Assembly (NCBI GenBank): GCA_034359265.1
Contig: CP136891.1
Location: forward strand, 11,794,501 to 11,858,500
Direction of reading: 5' to 3'
DNA length: 64,000 bases
DNA from: Canna indica
Taxonomy: Eukaryota; Streptophyta; Magnoliopsida; Zingiberales; Cannaceae
The position numbers and the translations under genes are program-made. The notes under the pieces were generated by a model. The model was not told where the DNA came from, did no database searches, and worked only from the letters and a program-made list of their open reading frames with translations. This document shows, one piece after another, positions 36,351 through 49,200 of the stretch; position 1 is the first letter of the stretch, and every line of letters begins with the position of its first letter.

Positions 36351-37359
36351 TCTCTACTGCGGTAGGCGAAAGATTTATGTCAAAGAGTGAGTAGAACGAA
36401 GCTACCCCCCGTAGCGAGAGAGATCAGAGAGAGAGAGAGAGCAATACTTCCCCCTCAATAACCCTAATTTCTTCTAAGAAAGCTATGTTTCCCACTCCAG
36501 TTGCTAGATTTCTTTAGGGGATTTCTCTCTCGTGCGAAGCACGATCGACGTGCTTCGGATCGACCTGGTTCTGGGGCTTTTGCGGACTCGGATTTGGTGG
36601 TTTTTCTGGACAGCTTTCTGACTCAGCTGGGAGCGGGAGAAATCTTGGATTTTGGAGTAATAATTGGGTTGCTGGCCAGGGATGAGCTTATCGGTCAGAC
36701 AGAGCGCTGCTTCCGGCGAGGGATTGGGTTTGGAGGATCATAGTTGGTGATGGATCTGTAGGTAATGTTTTATCTCTGCTAGAAACCTCTTCGATTTATG
36801 TTCCCGTTGCAGATCAGTCTACGAGATTGCTTTGTTGATAGTTTTCGTACAGCTAGTGTTTGTTTTTTTTTCCCACGAAATTTGGTGATTTTACCGAACT
36901 CGTGGTTTTCTGGTAACTTGAAATGTTCATTTTAGCTTCGTTCCTTCCGAATTGAAGCATTTTTATTCTACAGCTATTTCGGATTTGGAGCTACTGATGC
37001 GGCTTTTTTTCCCGATCTATGTTTACTCGTGGAATAGCTGTCCTAATTAGCTGTTACTCTTCATCATGTTCTTCAGACCATTGCTTCAGCTGGGAGTACA
37101 ATTCCTCACCCTCAGTAATAGCTAAATGTATGACTTGGGGAGTCCATAATCTGTATCACAAAAAACTTGTAGTGTTGTGTAGTTTACAACATTGGATTCA
37201 GTAGGCATTGGCAGCTGAAATTTTAAGAATTGCAGTATCTCGAGCTTCAAACTTTAAGCATCTCATCTACACTTGGAAAAGGTTGGCAGAAAGCCTACAC
37301 TTTGCTTGTCTCTAGCTGGTCATTGGGAAGGATCTTCCATTGAGAAACTAATTCCAAAA
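36351..37359 (+). promoter_or_regulatory. Leader of the F-box gene with an upstream ORF and probable intron
   Basis: A GA microsatellite (gagagagagagag, about 36428-36442) and a telo-box-like aaccctaat (about 36463) mark the likely start region. A short upstream ORF of 10 codons begins at ATG 36485 and stops at 36517. A likely leader donor (tgtag/gtaatg) lies at 36761-36762; the acceptor near 37200 is uncertain. Longer open frames in this leader start with TTG and are not genes. Confidence 0.45.
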
Positions 37360-38424
37360 ATGCAACCAAAAGCAAGAGTCTATGCTGACCCATCCCCTGA
37401 TCTGGATTGTTTTGACCTCTTGCCTGACTCAATTGTCCTCCTCATCTTCAATAAGCTTGCAGATGTCCGATCACTAGGTCGATGCTCAGCTGTTTCAAAG
37501 CGGTTCAATTCACTTGTTTTCTTGGTCCATGATGTCTATATTAAGATCGACCGTGTGGTCACTGTGGATGGTGATTCTGATGATCCCTTAAGCCCATCGT
37601 CTCCCAGGCAGCGGCACCTTTTCTCCAACTTCCTAAAGCTGATGCTCTTTAATCTCCTAAAACCCTTCCACAATCTTCGCAGCACTGGTGGAGGCAACAA
37701 ACCTGTATTCCCACAACTCTCCCATCACTCCCCTGCACAAGTCCTCAAGGACTTTATCCATGTCCGCAACCTCAGGATTGAGCTTCCTGCTGGAGATGTT
37801 GGAACTGAAGACGGAGTTCTTTTAAAATGGAGAGCTGAGTTTGGTAGTACTCTCCAGAAATGTGTTATCTTAGGCGGTACAAAGGTTGATCGGAAGCCAG
37901 TCTCTTCTGAGCTTGAATCATCTGTAGAAGACAGTGGAAGCATTCCTGAATCATTCTACACAAATGGAGGACTAAAGCTTCGTGTTGTATGGACAATCAG
38001 CTCCTTGATTGCTGCTTCTACAAGGCATTATCTTTTACGACCTATTATTAAGGACCATCCAACTTTGAAGAGTTTGGTCTTGACTGATGCTGATGGGCAG
38101 GGAACCTTAAGCATGGGTGAAGAACAGCTGAAGGAGTTCAGGGAGAAACCTCTGGCACCCTCAGCATCTTCAAACAGGACACAAGTTCCAGCTTCAAATA
38201 TGAAGTTGAAATATGCTCCCTATTTGGAACTCCCTGGTGGAATGGCATTGCAAGGGGCCACTTTGGTTACCATTAAGCCATCATCGGATGGAAGCGGTGC
38301 CAGCAATACTACTAGGAGTGAGACTGATGCCTTTATTTCTGGAGCATTTGATGGCCCGTTCAAGGCTGCAGTGAAGACATTGCTGAAACGACGAACCTAC
38401 CTTTTGGAAATGAATGGTTTCTAG
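37360..38424 (+). CDS. F-box protein, AUF1 / At5g46170 type
   Basis: Single coding exon, 354 residues. The open frame extends 29 codons upstream but has no ATG there, so the first methionine at 37360 (MQPKARVYADP) is taken. Residues about 15-60 form an F-box (FDLLPDSIVLLIFNKLADVR then SLGRCSAVSKRFNSLV), which would bind SKP1 and place the protein in an SCF ubiquitin ligase. The remainder has no leucine-rich or Kelch repeats. It instead carries conserved blocks typical of the small plant subfamily that includes AUF1, At5g46170 and At4g18380: FIHVRNLRIELP, LLKWRAEFGSTLQKCVILGG, LKLRVVWTISSLIAASTRHY and LLRPIIKDHPTLKSLVLTDA. AUF1 is an auxin-induced F-box protein that affects root auxin transport; the substrate here is unknown. 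The gene looks intact. Confidence 0.9.
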   Translation: MQPKARVYADPSPDLDCFDLLPDSIVLLIFNKLADVRSLGRCSAVSKRFNSLVFLVHDVYIKIDRVVTVDGDSDDPLSPSSPRQRHLFSNFLKLMLFNLLKPFHNLRSTGGGNKPVFPQLSHHSPAQVLKDFIHVRNLRIELPAGDVGTEDGVLLKWRAEFGSTLQKCVILGGTKVDRKPVSSELESSVEDSGSIPESFYTNGGLKLRVVWTISSLIAASTRHYLLRPIIKDHPTLKSLVLTDADGQGTLSMGEEQLKEFREKPLAPSASSNRTQVPASNMKLKYAPYLELPGGMALQGATLVTIKPSSDGSGASNTTRSETDAFISGAFDGPFKAAVKTLLKRRTYLLEMNGF

Positions 38425-40263
38425 ATCGCTGACCTCACATCCATTTGACACTGCTGAAATTGAAGATGCATCCTTTGAACTTTCCTCATGAAGGTGCAAA
38501 TTGCAATCTCGCCATGGTCAAGGTGTGCCCCTGTTATGTGTTGTACTCTGTTGCTTGTATCTGTATAGCAATAACAGCTGTCCATGTAGAAGTTACATGA
38601 GATAATATCTTCTTCCGTGTAGTTCACAAAGTTGTGCGAATTTAATTTTGCTGATACTAGTAGTGTGTTTCAGTCCAGCTTTACCCATTAACTTTCTTTT
38701 GATTCTGAATTGTGGTGCGAAAATGCCTGATATAACATCTGTTTTTGTGGTCAAGCACGCAGTTGCTAAATATCCTCCGAAATTTTACTATGATTAGCAA
38801 GCTTTGGAAAATGACTGAGTCGCAGATTGAAGAATTATCTATAGGGCATGTTTGATTGTGCTGACTGCAAATAGTTCACAATGTATAAAGAAAATTATCC
38901 ATTTGCTGGTTTTTTTACCAATGCATTTGCGGCATAGGCATCAAAGCAGTATCTTTATGCATCTGATGGAACAACTTAGTTCATTGTTATTTCTGTCATC
39001 CTGTGAACTATTTTACCACTGATACTATGTGATGGCAAATGTTTGATGGAAGGAATATTTTCATATTGATTTCATTGTAGTTTGGTATTCCTATATTTTC
39101 CTTTGACGATTTTATAGAAGGTACAATGTTGCAGATTCCTCTCATTTGCAGGAACCACGATTAGGAGTGGAGCAGTAGGATTCAAGCTTAAGTTTTCAAT
39201 GTGTTGATCCAGCAAGGTCACTGAAGGTTATGGGATTTACCTGTAATGTGATTATTAAACAACATAATTAGATCATTTCATTGACTTAATTGAAATGAGA
39301 AAATCCTCTTGCATGGTTAGCTCTTAGCTGGCAGTAGTCCCTAACCACTACCAAATAATGACTAATAAAACATATGGAACCAAATTAGTGATCTCCATTT
39401 ATTGGATAACCTTTGTTACTATCTGATACTTATATTCCTAAAATAATGAATGAATGAGTTCTCTTCTATAAGTTTCAATAATTAATCATAGGGGAAGTTC
39501 GAATTATGTCAGATACCACTATATTTAAAGAGCTTCTCAATTTCATGATGGTGGGATACAAGCGTTGAACCTATATTTTGAAGGTCCATGAGATAGTGCA
39601 GATCTTGTCATTTAATAATGTTTGAAATCAAAACGGTTTAACAAAAATGACCCACCTATTTATTTATTGTAATCTTGGTACTTGGTGAGCTGTTATATTT
39701 AAAATATTAGCACTAAAGTCTCAATTAGAATTTTGGATAAAGATAGCAGAAGCATTCAGAGGCGTCTCATATTGGTTTGGTTTAATTAAATTAAAAAAAA
39801 TCCATGTTGGCTTGTTTCATTTAACGAAAGATTCCAAACCCGTTCGAGCTTAAATGAAATCATCCACAGCTCTTCAAATGACATGCACGCAATCCAGTGG
39901 AATGAAACAGCTTCATGTTTGCATCAATGATCCCAGAAGCAAAATTAATGTGATTAAAAACAATTAGATCAATTAAGGTCCTCGACTTACAGAAATAGTC
40001 AGTAGCCTTAGGTTTAGTAGAATGCCAAAACCTGTTCATGAGTAACCAGCAACATAATCAGTGTAGGAAGATTGAAAAATGATTACATATATGCTTCCAG
40101 CTTCCCTGAAACGTGAAGCAGGTAGCAAAAGCAACAAAAGGCTATGTTTAAATACAAGTTGGTAGGGAGCAATGGTACGGCAATTAGACTAAGCAGGGTT
40201 GAATATTCAGATTCTAATATTAGAGGGTATAGTTGATTACTGGATAGAGAGATTCTGATTACA
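38425..40263. other. 3' UTRs of convergent genes and intergenic DNA
   Basis: The F-box gene and NSE1 point toward each other across this segment. No coding frame or repeat structure worth naming was seen. Confidence 0.45.
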
Positions 40264-43200
40264 TTAAGCACGGTTGGATCTACGGGTTCTAATATTAGGG
40301 GGTACAGTGGATTGAGAGGTTTCGTTTTCAGTTCCCACTGATTCCGTTTTGCAGCTCCTAAGCCTCCTCCTGGTTGCAGGACGTGAAGAGTCTTCCTTTT
40401 GAGTTTCACTCTGGGATCGAAGTGCTTCAACTGCTTCGGCTTTAATATTCCTGGATCTCTTTCTTGAAGCAGGATTAGTTGAAGTTGCCTGGGTTTGGTC
40501 TGGCAAATCTGTATAATCTACCTCCTCAAACTCGGATTGGGGCCATGGACTACTACAACCAGGACAATCCCTCGAGCCCTGATGGTTCATATGAACCGAC
40601 CAGAAAAAACAATGGACATCAGAAAGAGGCATGCAATACTGCAAAGGAAGATATTCTCCTCTTTCGAAACAATGACAAGATGGGCAAGAAAAGTTCAAAC
40701 CTTTCGTTGGGGAAATTTCTTCTTTAAACAGTAATAATGAATTCGGACAGTGCATCCTTCATTGGAACAAACAGAGGCCTGTAGACCATAGCTAAACAGT
40801 TATAATGATTGAAATAATGAATTGCATAAAACAAGAAACCTCTATCATACTCTCCACTCGATCCCAATTGGTTTATTTGGCCATAGCAGGCATATTCGAA
40901 CCTATGAAATCCCAGCTTCTTTATATTGAAGTTCAACTTTTAATCATGTTTCAGTTTTTCCTCCTATTGCTCCTAGAAAAAACTCTGTAATTTTGCATGC
41001 CAAAACAAAATACTATTCCATTTTGTTTTAGAAACAAACTTCTATACTCTATAAAGATCTCTATACTGTTTGATTTCTTTTTAGGCATTGTACAGCACAC
41101 TTACAAAGCAAAAAAAGATAACCAAGAAATTATAACTTGTGAACATCATGTGGAGAATAATTAAATTAGTGAGTGCTCAGTATAGAGTAGAGACAAACCT
41201 TCACCCCAGCTTCATTGCAGACCTCACATGATGGGATAACATTATTGTGAAACCAACTCCGAAGATCAAAGAATGATCTTATGCCAAGGCCTATTTTCCC
41301 ATTGGAGGTGTAGCACAGCCATTGGTCCTTTATGAGATCATTAAGAGTTTTCTCCTTCTGGGACATTGTGAAAGTCTTGAATGCAGCAGGGACTCTAGGT
41401 TGACCATCCTGTGAACTTTGCTGAAACCAAAAGAGTATTATGTAAGTATGGTGGCTTAAAAACAAGTATTATCTGGCTAAGCAAATATATGTCTAATCAA
41501 GGTTCATCTGATAAAGAGTCAATAATAGTAGTCATGTAGACTAGCACCATAACACAAAGCAGCAAAGTAGAAGCTCAGATAACCTGCCAAAATAATAATA
41601 CATTAATATAACTAAACCCAATACATAAGCTCTGTAAATGTCACCTTCAATAACAACTTCTCATGAACCTTATGCAAAAAGCATGACAGTTTAAATCATT
41701 TTCTACAATCTCTAAACCCGAATACTTAATTTGGTTATCTTGTAAGCTGCAACTGAAATTGCAAATAGTCATTGTTCTTAACACGAAAGGAACTTAATTT
41801 ATGTATTGCAAGCAGACCAGACGAGTAGACACTTATTCAGGTTTGTGTATGTTTGGATTGGATGAGAAGTAAACCTGAACTAGGCTGCACCAGTGAACTT
41901 CCGAACCAGATATGTTGGTTATTACAATCATAAGAAATGGATACTCGAAATGGGAGTATCTCAGGTTGTTCTAGTGTTTTACAGCTACCAGAGTTACTAA
42001 CCTGAAAACCCACACCTTGCATCTCACTTACCATTCTTCAATTACATTGTTCCGAATAATAAGGCATGATACAACTAATTAGGGTTGTTCATGGGTCAGG
42101 TTTAGAGGAAAAACTGACCCAACCAAGGTTGTTAAAGGTGCTAGGCACACTCAAGGCGCAAAGGTCCCATAATCGCCTGAGGCGCAAGGCACAAAAAAAG
42201 CGTGCGCCCGACCGAAGCAAGGCGCACATTTTAAAAAATAGTATCTATACTATTCTCAAGCAATAAGAATATCATATGCAATGTAAGAATTAAATTATAT
42301 GCACACCATTGCACCTATAACATCAACAATTTCAACGAATAATTAAAACGTCGCATATTTAACACAAAGTTAGTCACCCTCCTCATCCCTATTCCTTATA
42401 CATTATCCCTGAGTCTCCATCACTAAAATTATTATCAGTTTCATCATCCCCATCTGACGTGTATCCTCCAACTTCATTTTCTGTTTCAAATGAATCAGCC
42501 TCACTCTTCAAAGTCACGCTCAGTTGAGTCATTTGAATTACCAACACTAGAGCTTGACTACGAGCTGGCTTGACTTGTTTTCTAGTGAATCTAGTGGGTC
42601 CTTAGCCCTAGTTGCTCTAGCTATAACACCCCATGTCAAGCCACCTTCATCATCACTAAAGACGCTAGGGCTCTAGCTATAACGCCTGACTGAAGGGCTC
42701 TAGCTAGGGCTGCGCTAGGGCCTGTGGTCGCCTCGCCTGGTGCGCCTAGGCGACCAAGCGAGCGCCTTTGACTACACTGGACCCAACCTGACCAAGTGTA
42801 ATTAGGTCGGGTCGGGTTCAAGATTTTTCACCTCCCTCAAACCCGACCCGATCTAGTTCAGATCGGGTCGGATAGTCAAGTTTACCCGTTTAGGTAAAAA
42901 TGAGTTTTTAAAATTATTTTAAAAATTTAAAATAATTATTTTAATATAATATTTTAAAAATAATTTAAAATATAAATAATTGGGTCATCGGGGCCCAAGA
43001 CTTGACTCAATTATGGTTGGTTATATTGTACCTGACCCGACCCAACCCAACCCAAATAGTACGGATCGGGTTCTCGGGTTCATTGGGTTGAACAACTCTA
43101 CAACTAATAACAATGTTAAGCAGATGTTTTTTTTTTTGCATTCTGCAGCTTTTTATGAACTGAATTACTGAACCACTAACAATTTTGATGATTTTACAGC

Positions 43201-45634
43201 ATAAACACAAGTACCCTACTGTTGTTTACTAAATCATCTCCATAACCCGTATCTAAATTTTGTCCCCTTGCTGAATTGGTCACTTGGATATCTATATCAG
43301 ATTGTCATGCCTATGACAATGCAATTCTACACTGACAGAATCATCTACAACTATATGATTATCATATAGGCTTTATAATATTACTTTCCAAAACATAAAT
43401 ACTAGAAATCAACTTAAGTAGCAGAGACAATCAAAAAGCATATTATCAAACTTAAAATAAACCAACAATGAAAGAACAAGATAGGGAGACTGCAGTCAAA
43501 TAAACACGAAAGAAAAAATTTAGGAATATTGGGCCATCTAAATATAGCTGAATAGAGTTAAAGATGAGAAAAACCTGACTTTCCAACTGAACATGAAGAG
43601 CATCAATACTACTTATGCATCCTCCAGTTGCTGTATCCTGAACAATTGCTTCTATCTGCAACCATCATGACCATGAAAGGATATCAAAATTCTAATATTA
43701 TAATGATTTAACTTCTATATACATATTGATGCAAAATGATTGATGAACAAAGAAATATAAGCAAATACTTTTTATTATATTTAACAAGATATATGCTTTC
43801 TAGCATTTGCCCATGGTCGAAGAGAAAAATCTAGTGATAAATTACCTTGACATTTTAGGAAAAAAATAAAATAGAAAACAGGATATATGAACTTTAGTTG
43901 CTTCAAATTGAGTGAGGTAAATGGCTCAAAATCCTAAATAGAGACAAAAATAAAGGTATTTTCTACAAGTAGATGCTAAAAACATTTTTCTGCATATGAA
44001 AAAGAAAAGCAACAGTTGGTCAAATGTCCAATCAAGTTTCAGATTCCATATCATATTCAAAGGAGCCCATAGTTGCTTGTGAATAACATTGAATAACTGA
44101 GCTGTGTCTTGTGCAACAAATAGCTATCTAGATTAGCCATACAGCTCAAGTTTCAGAGAAAGAAAATATCCAGTTCCAACAGAAAAGTTCTGTCAGCAAA
44201 AGTTTTGAACCAAGTAATGAAACTGTTCATATAGGATTTTCGTATCAGTTACTTGGTACTTTCTCCACAATAAAAATAACAAGGCATTTCACATAGTTGT
44301 TCAGCAGTTTCTCCAATAAAATAAGATTTTCTCAATTAGGAAGCAATTTACAAATCAGAAGTTATATATATGAAATTTCTGAAGTATCACAAAATAAGAT
44401 AGCACAATAAAAATTAGATTGAGCTGAAAAACATTCTGACATAAGCAGTGGCTTGAAAGTTTCTTTGAGGATAATAAAGAGAGACTGTAGTTTGAAGTTA
44501 AATTCTCAAATTATGAGTAATGTTTATTACTGAGTGTCTGATACCCCCAAAAAAAGAAAAATAAAACAGAACCCATCCCATGAACTTATCGAACAATACA
44601 TGACAGTTCAATGGACAAACTAGCCTTACCTATACCACAGCTAATTGAAAAATATGAATTGCCCAATAAAGAATATTCAAAAACATACATATCCGACTGA
44701 CTTCCATACTCCTCTTTTCTACAATGCAGACTTGTATGGTTTTATTCACACAAAGACAAACGAAATATTTCCAGCATTTATATAATGATATTAAGATAGA
44801 ATCTTCAACTCAGAACTATTGGAGATGAAAAAGAATTACAGAGTTCATCATTAAGTAAAACATCAAATAACTCAATTTCATGAGCTGAAAGACATACCAC
44901 TCCCTTATAGAATGCAATCTGTGGAACAGAATACTTGGTTCCAAGCTTTGCTTGCTCATCTGCAACATTGTTAACCACACCATAGTATACCTTGCCATCA
45001 TATTGGTTTTGACACGCTCGTAGCTCAAATTGCACGTAAGCAAGCTCTTTGTTGATCTTGAGAAGAGTATCATTAAGTACTTGACGATGTGTAGCTGCAG
45101 ATTATTGCATAATTTATCAGTGACTACTGCATAAGACAGGCATAAGCCGGTGCTTCTATATAGCCAGATAACAAGCATAAAAATAATGAATCAATCATTC
45201 AAAAAGCAAGATTGCTGAGAAATACAAGTATTACGAGCGAAGGAAAATCTTCAGAAACATCCTGAACACCTCCACGGACTGTGACAACTTTTTTATGCTA
45301 ATATATAATAAATAAGAGGTGAAAATAGGATAGGAACAAGATTACATATTAAAACCTAAATAAATTACTGCATGTTAGGGGACGTTTATAAAAAAAAAGA
45401 CTCCAGCACTACACATCGAAATATAAACCTGACCTACTAAGTCACTAACACAGTTAGCTAATCACTATATCCAAGGAAGAGAAAATACGAAATACCTTAA
45501 TTTTCAGTTTAAAAAAACAAACCTGGATCTTTCCCACTGATGCCGCTGAAGACTGAATAGAAGTCATTTTCCGTCATCGGGCCACGGGAGAGCAAGGCTT
45601 GTATAAGGGCGTGATGCTTCCAGCTAAGCGCCAT
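40264..45634 (-). CDS. NSE1: NSE1, RING-type subunit of the SMC5/6 complex
   Basis: Six exons on the minus strand: 45634-45523, 45094-44898, 43655-43575, 41420-41199, 40778-40701 and 40578-40264. All phases agree and give 334 residues. The N-terminus (MALSWKHHALIQALLSRGPM) and QFELRACQNQYDGKVYYGVV and LGTKYSVPQIAFYKGV match the plant NSE1 winged-helix region. The variant RING has all eight zinc ligands: Cys195, Cys198, Cys208, Cys213, His218, Cys221, Cys235 and Cys238, spread over three exons. After the RING comes a basic, probably disordered tail rich in Arg, Ser and Thr. NSE1 works with NSE3 and NSE4 in the SMC5/6 complex in DNA repair and genome stability, acting as an E3 ubiquitin ligase component. 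The 2.15-kb intron 41421-43574 contains two nested hAT-type elements. The gene shares a short divergent promoter with the membrane-protein gene at 46227. Confidence 0.94.
42080..43100. mobile_element. hAT-type MITE in an NSE1 intron, outer element
   Basis: Tips are TAGGGTTGTTC and, on the minus strand, TAGAGTTGTTC. Exact 8-bp direct repeats CAACTAAT flank it at 42072-42079 and 43101-43108, as expected for hAT transposition. The arms are rich in gggtcgggt / acccgaccc words. It is interrupted by another element at 42125-42780; without that insert it is about 357 bp. Confidence 0.85.
42125..42780. mobile_element. hAT-type element nested inside the outer MITE
   Basis: Exact 8-bp direct repeats ACCCAACC flank the element at 42117-42124 and 42781-42788. 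The ends share ttaaaggtgctaggc / gtcaaaggcgctcgc as inverted repeats, and both subterminal zones are full of ggcgc and gcgcc words. The interior (about 42240-42600) has no intact frame. A removed copy would restore the continuous outer element with a single ACCCAACC. Confidence 0.85.
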
Positions 45635-46226
45635 TGTCCCAGAGGTGCACGAGAAACACTAACAAGGGGTATCGCTTCAACTGAGGCTTTAACGAGGAGC
45701 AACGAAGAAAATCTCATTAACTCCTCAGGAGCCCTAATTTCCAAAAACAAGGGGAGCGATTTTTTCGCCCTCTCTATCGGCGGGAATAGGAAGCGAGCGG
45801 GAGCGAGGGCAATTTTTATCGACCTCTATTGAATATAACGGGGCAATATATATCGGCGAGCCGTTATGAAACTATAATGGGCCGTGTTTGATGTGAGATG
45901 AGGACACGTCGGGAGATGGAAAGAATAAACGGCTGATATGTGAGGTAAGCGCCACTTGGAGGATTTAAATTCCTCGTATGGGTTGAAGAGGATCCCAATT
46001 CCCAACTCATTTTTGCCTTTTATTTCCGGCCAAACGAGTCGAGCATTTCAACTCGCTCTCGCTCGTCGCGCCTGCTTCTCGATCCACGGCGATTCGCTGC
46101 AAACCTGTGATCTCTGTTGCTAGATCGAGGCTAGGAGGAACATAATAAGGAATCCTGGTTGGTTATCGTGAAATGTTAGCGTTCCCTCGGTAGGATCTGT
46201 AGGAATTTGAGGGTTTAGGTTTGGAG
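45635..46226. promoter_or_regulatory. Short divergent promoter between NSE1 and the membrane-protein gene
   Basis: Only 592 bp separate the two start codons, which point away from each other. A TGGGCC box (45878-45883), a site II-type element common in plant housekeeping and proliferation genes, lies near the middle. A TATA-like atatatat at 45846-45853 would suit NSE1. The segment from 45990 to 46226 is GC-richer and presumably the leader of the plus-strand gene. Confidence 0.5.
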
Positions 46227-49200
46227 ATGGATACCTTCAGCGCTCAGGACCTATCCACTATCGGAGGGATCGCAACCGTCTCGCTGCTGCACTCCTTTAT
46301 TCCCACTCACTGGCTTCCCTTCTCCGTCGTCGGTCGCGCCCAGAAATGGACTCTCACGCGCACTCTCCTCGTCAGTGAGTCGCAGCGAACGCTTAAAGAT
46401 CTCTGCTTTCTTATTTCTTTTTGCTTGTTTAGGTCGTGCTATGCTTCCCTTTATTTAGACCATGATTTATTTTTCTAATTCGGTACGTTTCGTTTACCGA
46501 GCAAATTGGTAATGCGTAGTTGTTGGTATGACGGCTTGGCGTATGGTTTATTCTTCCTTGATTAAGGATAATTGGAACATATTTACTGACGCAGAAGCGG
46601 TAACTTCATGATTTCGGGTCACTAATTCCTCGGTTACAGTGGTTGCATTTTGTGACTGCTTCAAGTCCTTTGTCAACCTCTTTTTTCACATTTCCTGTAG
46701 GAAACATTATTTGAAATAGGGATGTCCGTTGCACATGTTACTTTTAGTTTTTTTACCTATGAAATGCTCTCTGTCTGCGAGGGCCTATGTGTGCTTGCAG
46801 TCATTTAATAACTGGATATTGGCTGGTTTGAAGAGTGGAGCGGTGTTTTTTTTTTTTTATGAACTAGAGCATGCATAGACTAGTGTGGCTTTTAGTCAGT
46901 CAATATACCTCTTTGCATATTTAATGCCATATCCTTATTTTGGTTAAGATCTTTACTAAGACACAGTATTATGATTTGGGTAATAATGGAAGTTGATCCT
47001 TGGACAGGTGCAAAATTACCTGAGATGAACACCATCTTCTGGTAGGAATGTTAAAAAATAGTGATACATAGGCCTGACCAGTTTTTATTCCCTTGCCTCA
47101 TGCATTGACTGAACTTTTAGGAACAATTGAATCATTGTTATCTCATCAAACCCGGAACAGATCCTTATATATATTGGAGTCACACATTATTTTGTTTCCA
47201 TAAACCATGGTGGTTTGTTGTTGTGGGATTGTGTCCATTTAGAAATTATAAAGCCAGGGATTCAATAGTGAGCCTTATAATGTTTGTTAGGCACCAAATA
47301 CCTTATGGTATGATTAAGATATATCATACCATATAAAAGCTTAAGTTGTTAAATGACACATGATATATTTGTTTATGTTCTTAAGAATCTTAACATCCTC
47401 CCCACGTGAAAGGCAGGAAAACTTAATCAGATTTGGTGGTCTAGGCCTAGAACATGAAATCTGACTTAATTGGGTTTCTTCATGAGCTAGATATGATTCA
47501 AACACAATTTTTTGCTCGACTTCACTTCATCTAAAAGCTTAAGCCATTAAACAAACATGATCAATTCAATTATATTCGTAACATATTACAAATGGTTCAC
47601 AATTTAATGTTAATATTGTTTTTCATTTATGCACATTATGTGTGCTAGATTGGCCTTTATGTACTTGTAATAAATATCTGTGTAGAATATCTCAATTCTC
47701 AAGGTTAAACAGTTTCTGAATCCTTCACTTAGCAAAATCTTTATATGGGGTACCAATTTTTACCAATCCTACTTGCTATTCTCTTTGTGCTTTTTACTAA
47801 AGCTCATATGAATGTTTTGCTAAGATTCTAACAACAATAGGATTGCCCTTATATTACATTCAATATTTAACACTTAGGTGAGATCCTCAATTAAGCATAA
47901 TAGGATTAGTTTGAAGTTTGGATATCTATGTTTCATACTGAGGATCCAAAGATTCCCTAATTAATTCACTTTGAGATTTTTATATATTTAATTGAATGAG
48001 GATGAGGTTTATACAAGAGTGCGGGATCTACCATAAGTCACCTGGCACATTAGAGCTTATATGGCAGGCACTACTTAATGCCAGAATAATGAAAGTTTAT
48101 TTATATATACTTTACATCTGCATTTGAGAGAAGACAGTAAAATGAAATAAAATGAGAAATGGAAAATTCAAAGTGGAACCTGTGTTTGTACTTTGTAAGA
48201 GGAATGGTAAACTAAACTTTTCTGCTAAAGGCATCTTTTTTTCTCCTACCTATTCTTGCTGCTTATGTAAAAGATATTTTGTCAACACCAGGAAGTCGAT
48301 GATAACAGGAAATTTTAAATCTTAGAACCTATGATCTAGTACTCCATTTGTATGATTGACATGGTTATTAATCAGCTTTTCATGTGCTAATATTTGAGAA
48401 TGAGTACCAGCTAAGAAAAATGAGTGTTTTGAATTTTTGATGTCGGTCTCTGGTTGTGGTCATTCTAATCCATCCTGAGGCACAGACTGTTTTCACCTAG
48501 ACTTGTTTATTATTGACCTTATATGGGTAAACAACTAAACATGGATGTCTTCTGTGTATTATTATCAGCTGATTTGTGGTTATTTTACTTGAGTGGCAAA
48601 TTTTTCTTAATGTACAATGCCATTAAAGAATATTTGAATTTCCCTTTCCTGAACAGCTGTATTTGGAGCTGTTTTGCATGTGATTTCCACTTCACTGCTA
48701 GGGATTGCTGCCATCACAATGGCTAATACCATTGCTGGTGAAGAGACTGTGCACAAGCTTGCTTCATTGTTGCTCATAGTTCTTGGAGGAAGTTATGTTC
48801 TTCTGTCTTTATTTGGTAAGGGAGGACATAGTCACTCACATAACCATTCCATGGAGAAGATGGCTGTGGCCGGGCTTATTCTAGTACCTGCATTGTCTCC
48901 TTGTGCTACAACTCTTCCAGTTTTCCTTGCTGTTGGCAACTCATCATCTATGTTGGTTCTAGCTATCATCGTGCTTCTCTTTAGGTAAGCTATTCTACTC
49001 AATCTTTTCACATTAGGTTCAGAAATCTAAAATATTTGCAATCAAGTAAAACCACTGTTTTAAGATCAGTGTGCAATATAATATATTTGCCAAGTATTAA
49101 TGAAATATATCATAAATATTTTGACTTTTGGTCCTGGTAAGGTTCCCTCTGTTCGGAGTCTGATGAATCACTACACTGGTTAGCATGAGCTTCTAACCAC

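Noticed and set aside
36501..36743. Open frame of 80 codons in the F-box leader
   Set aside because: It starts with TTG, overlaps the likely 5' UTR and shows no known domain.
42636..42821. Minus-strand frame rich in Ala, Gly and Arg
   Set aside because: It is produced by the ggcgc-rich end of the nested hAT element.
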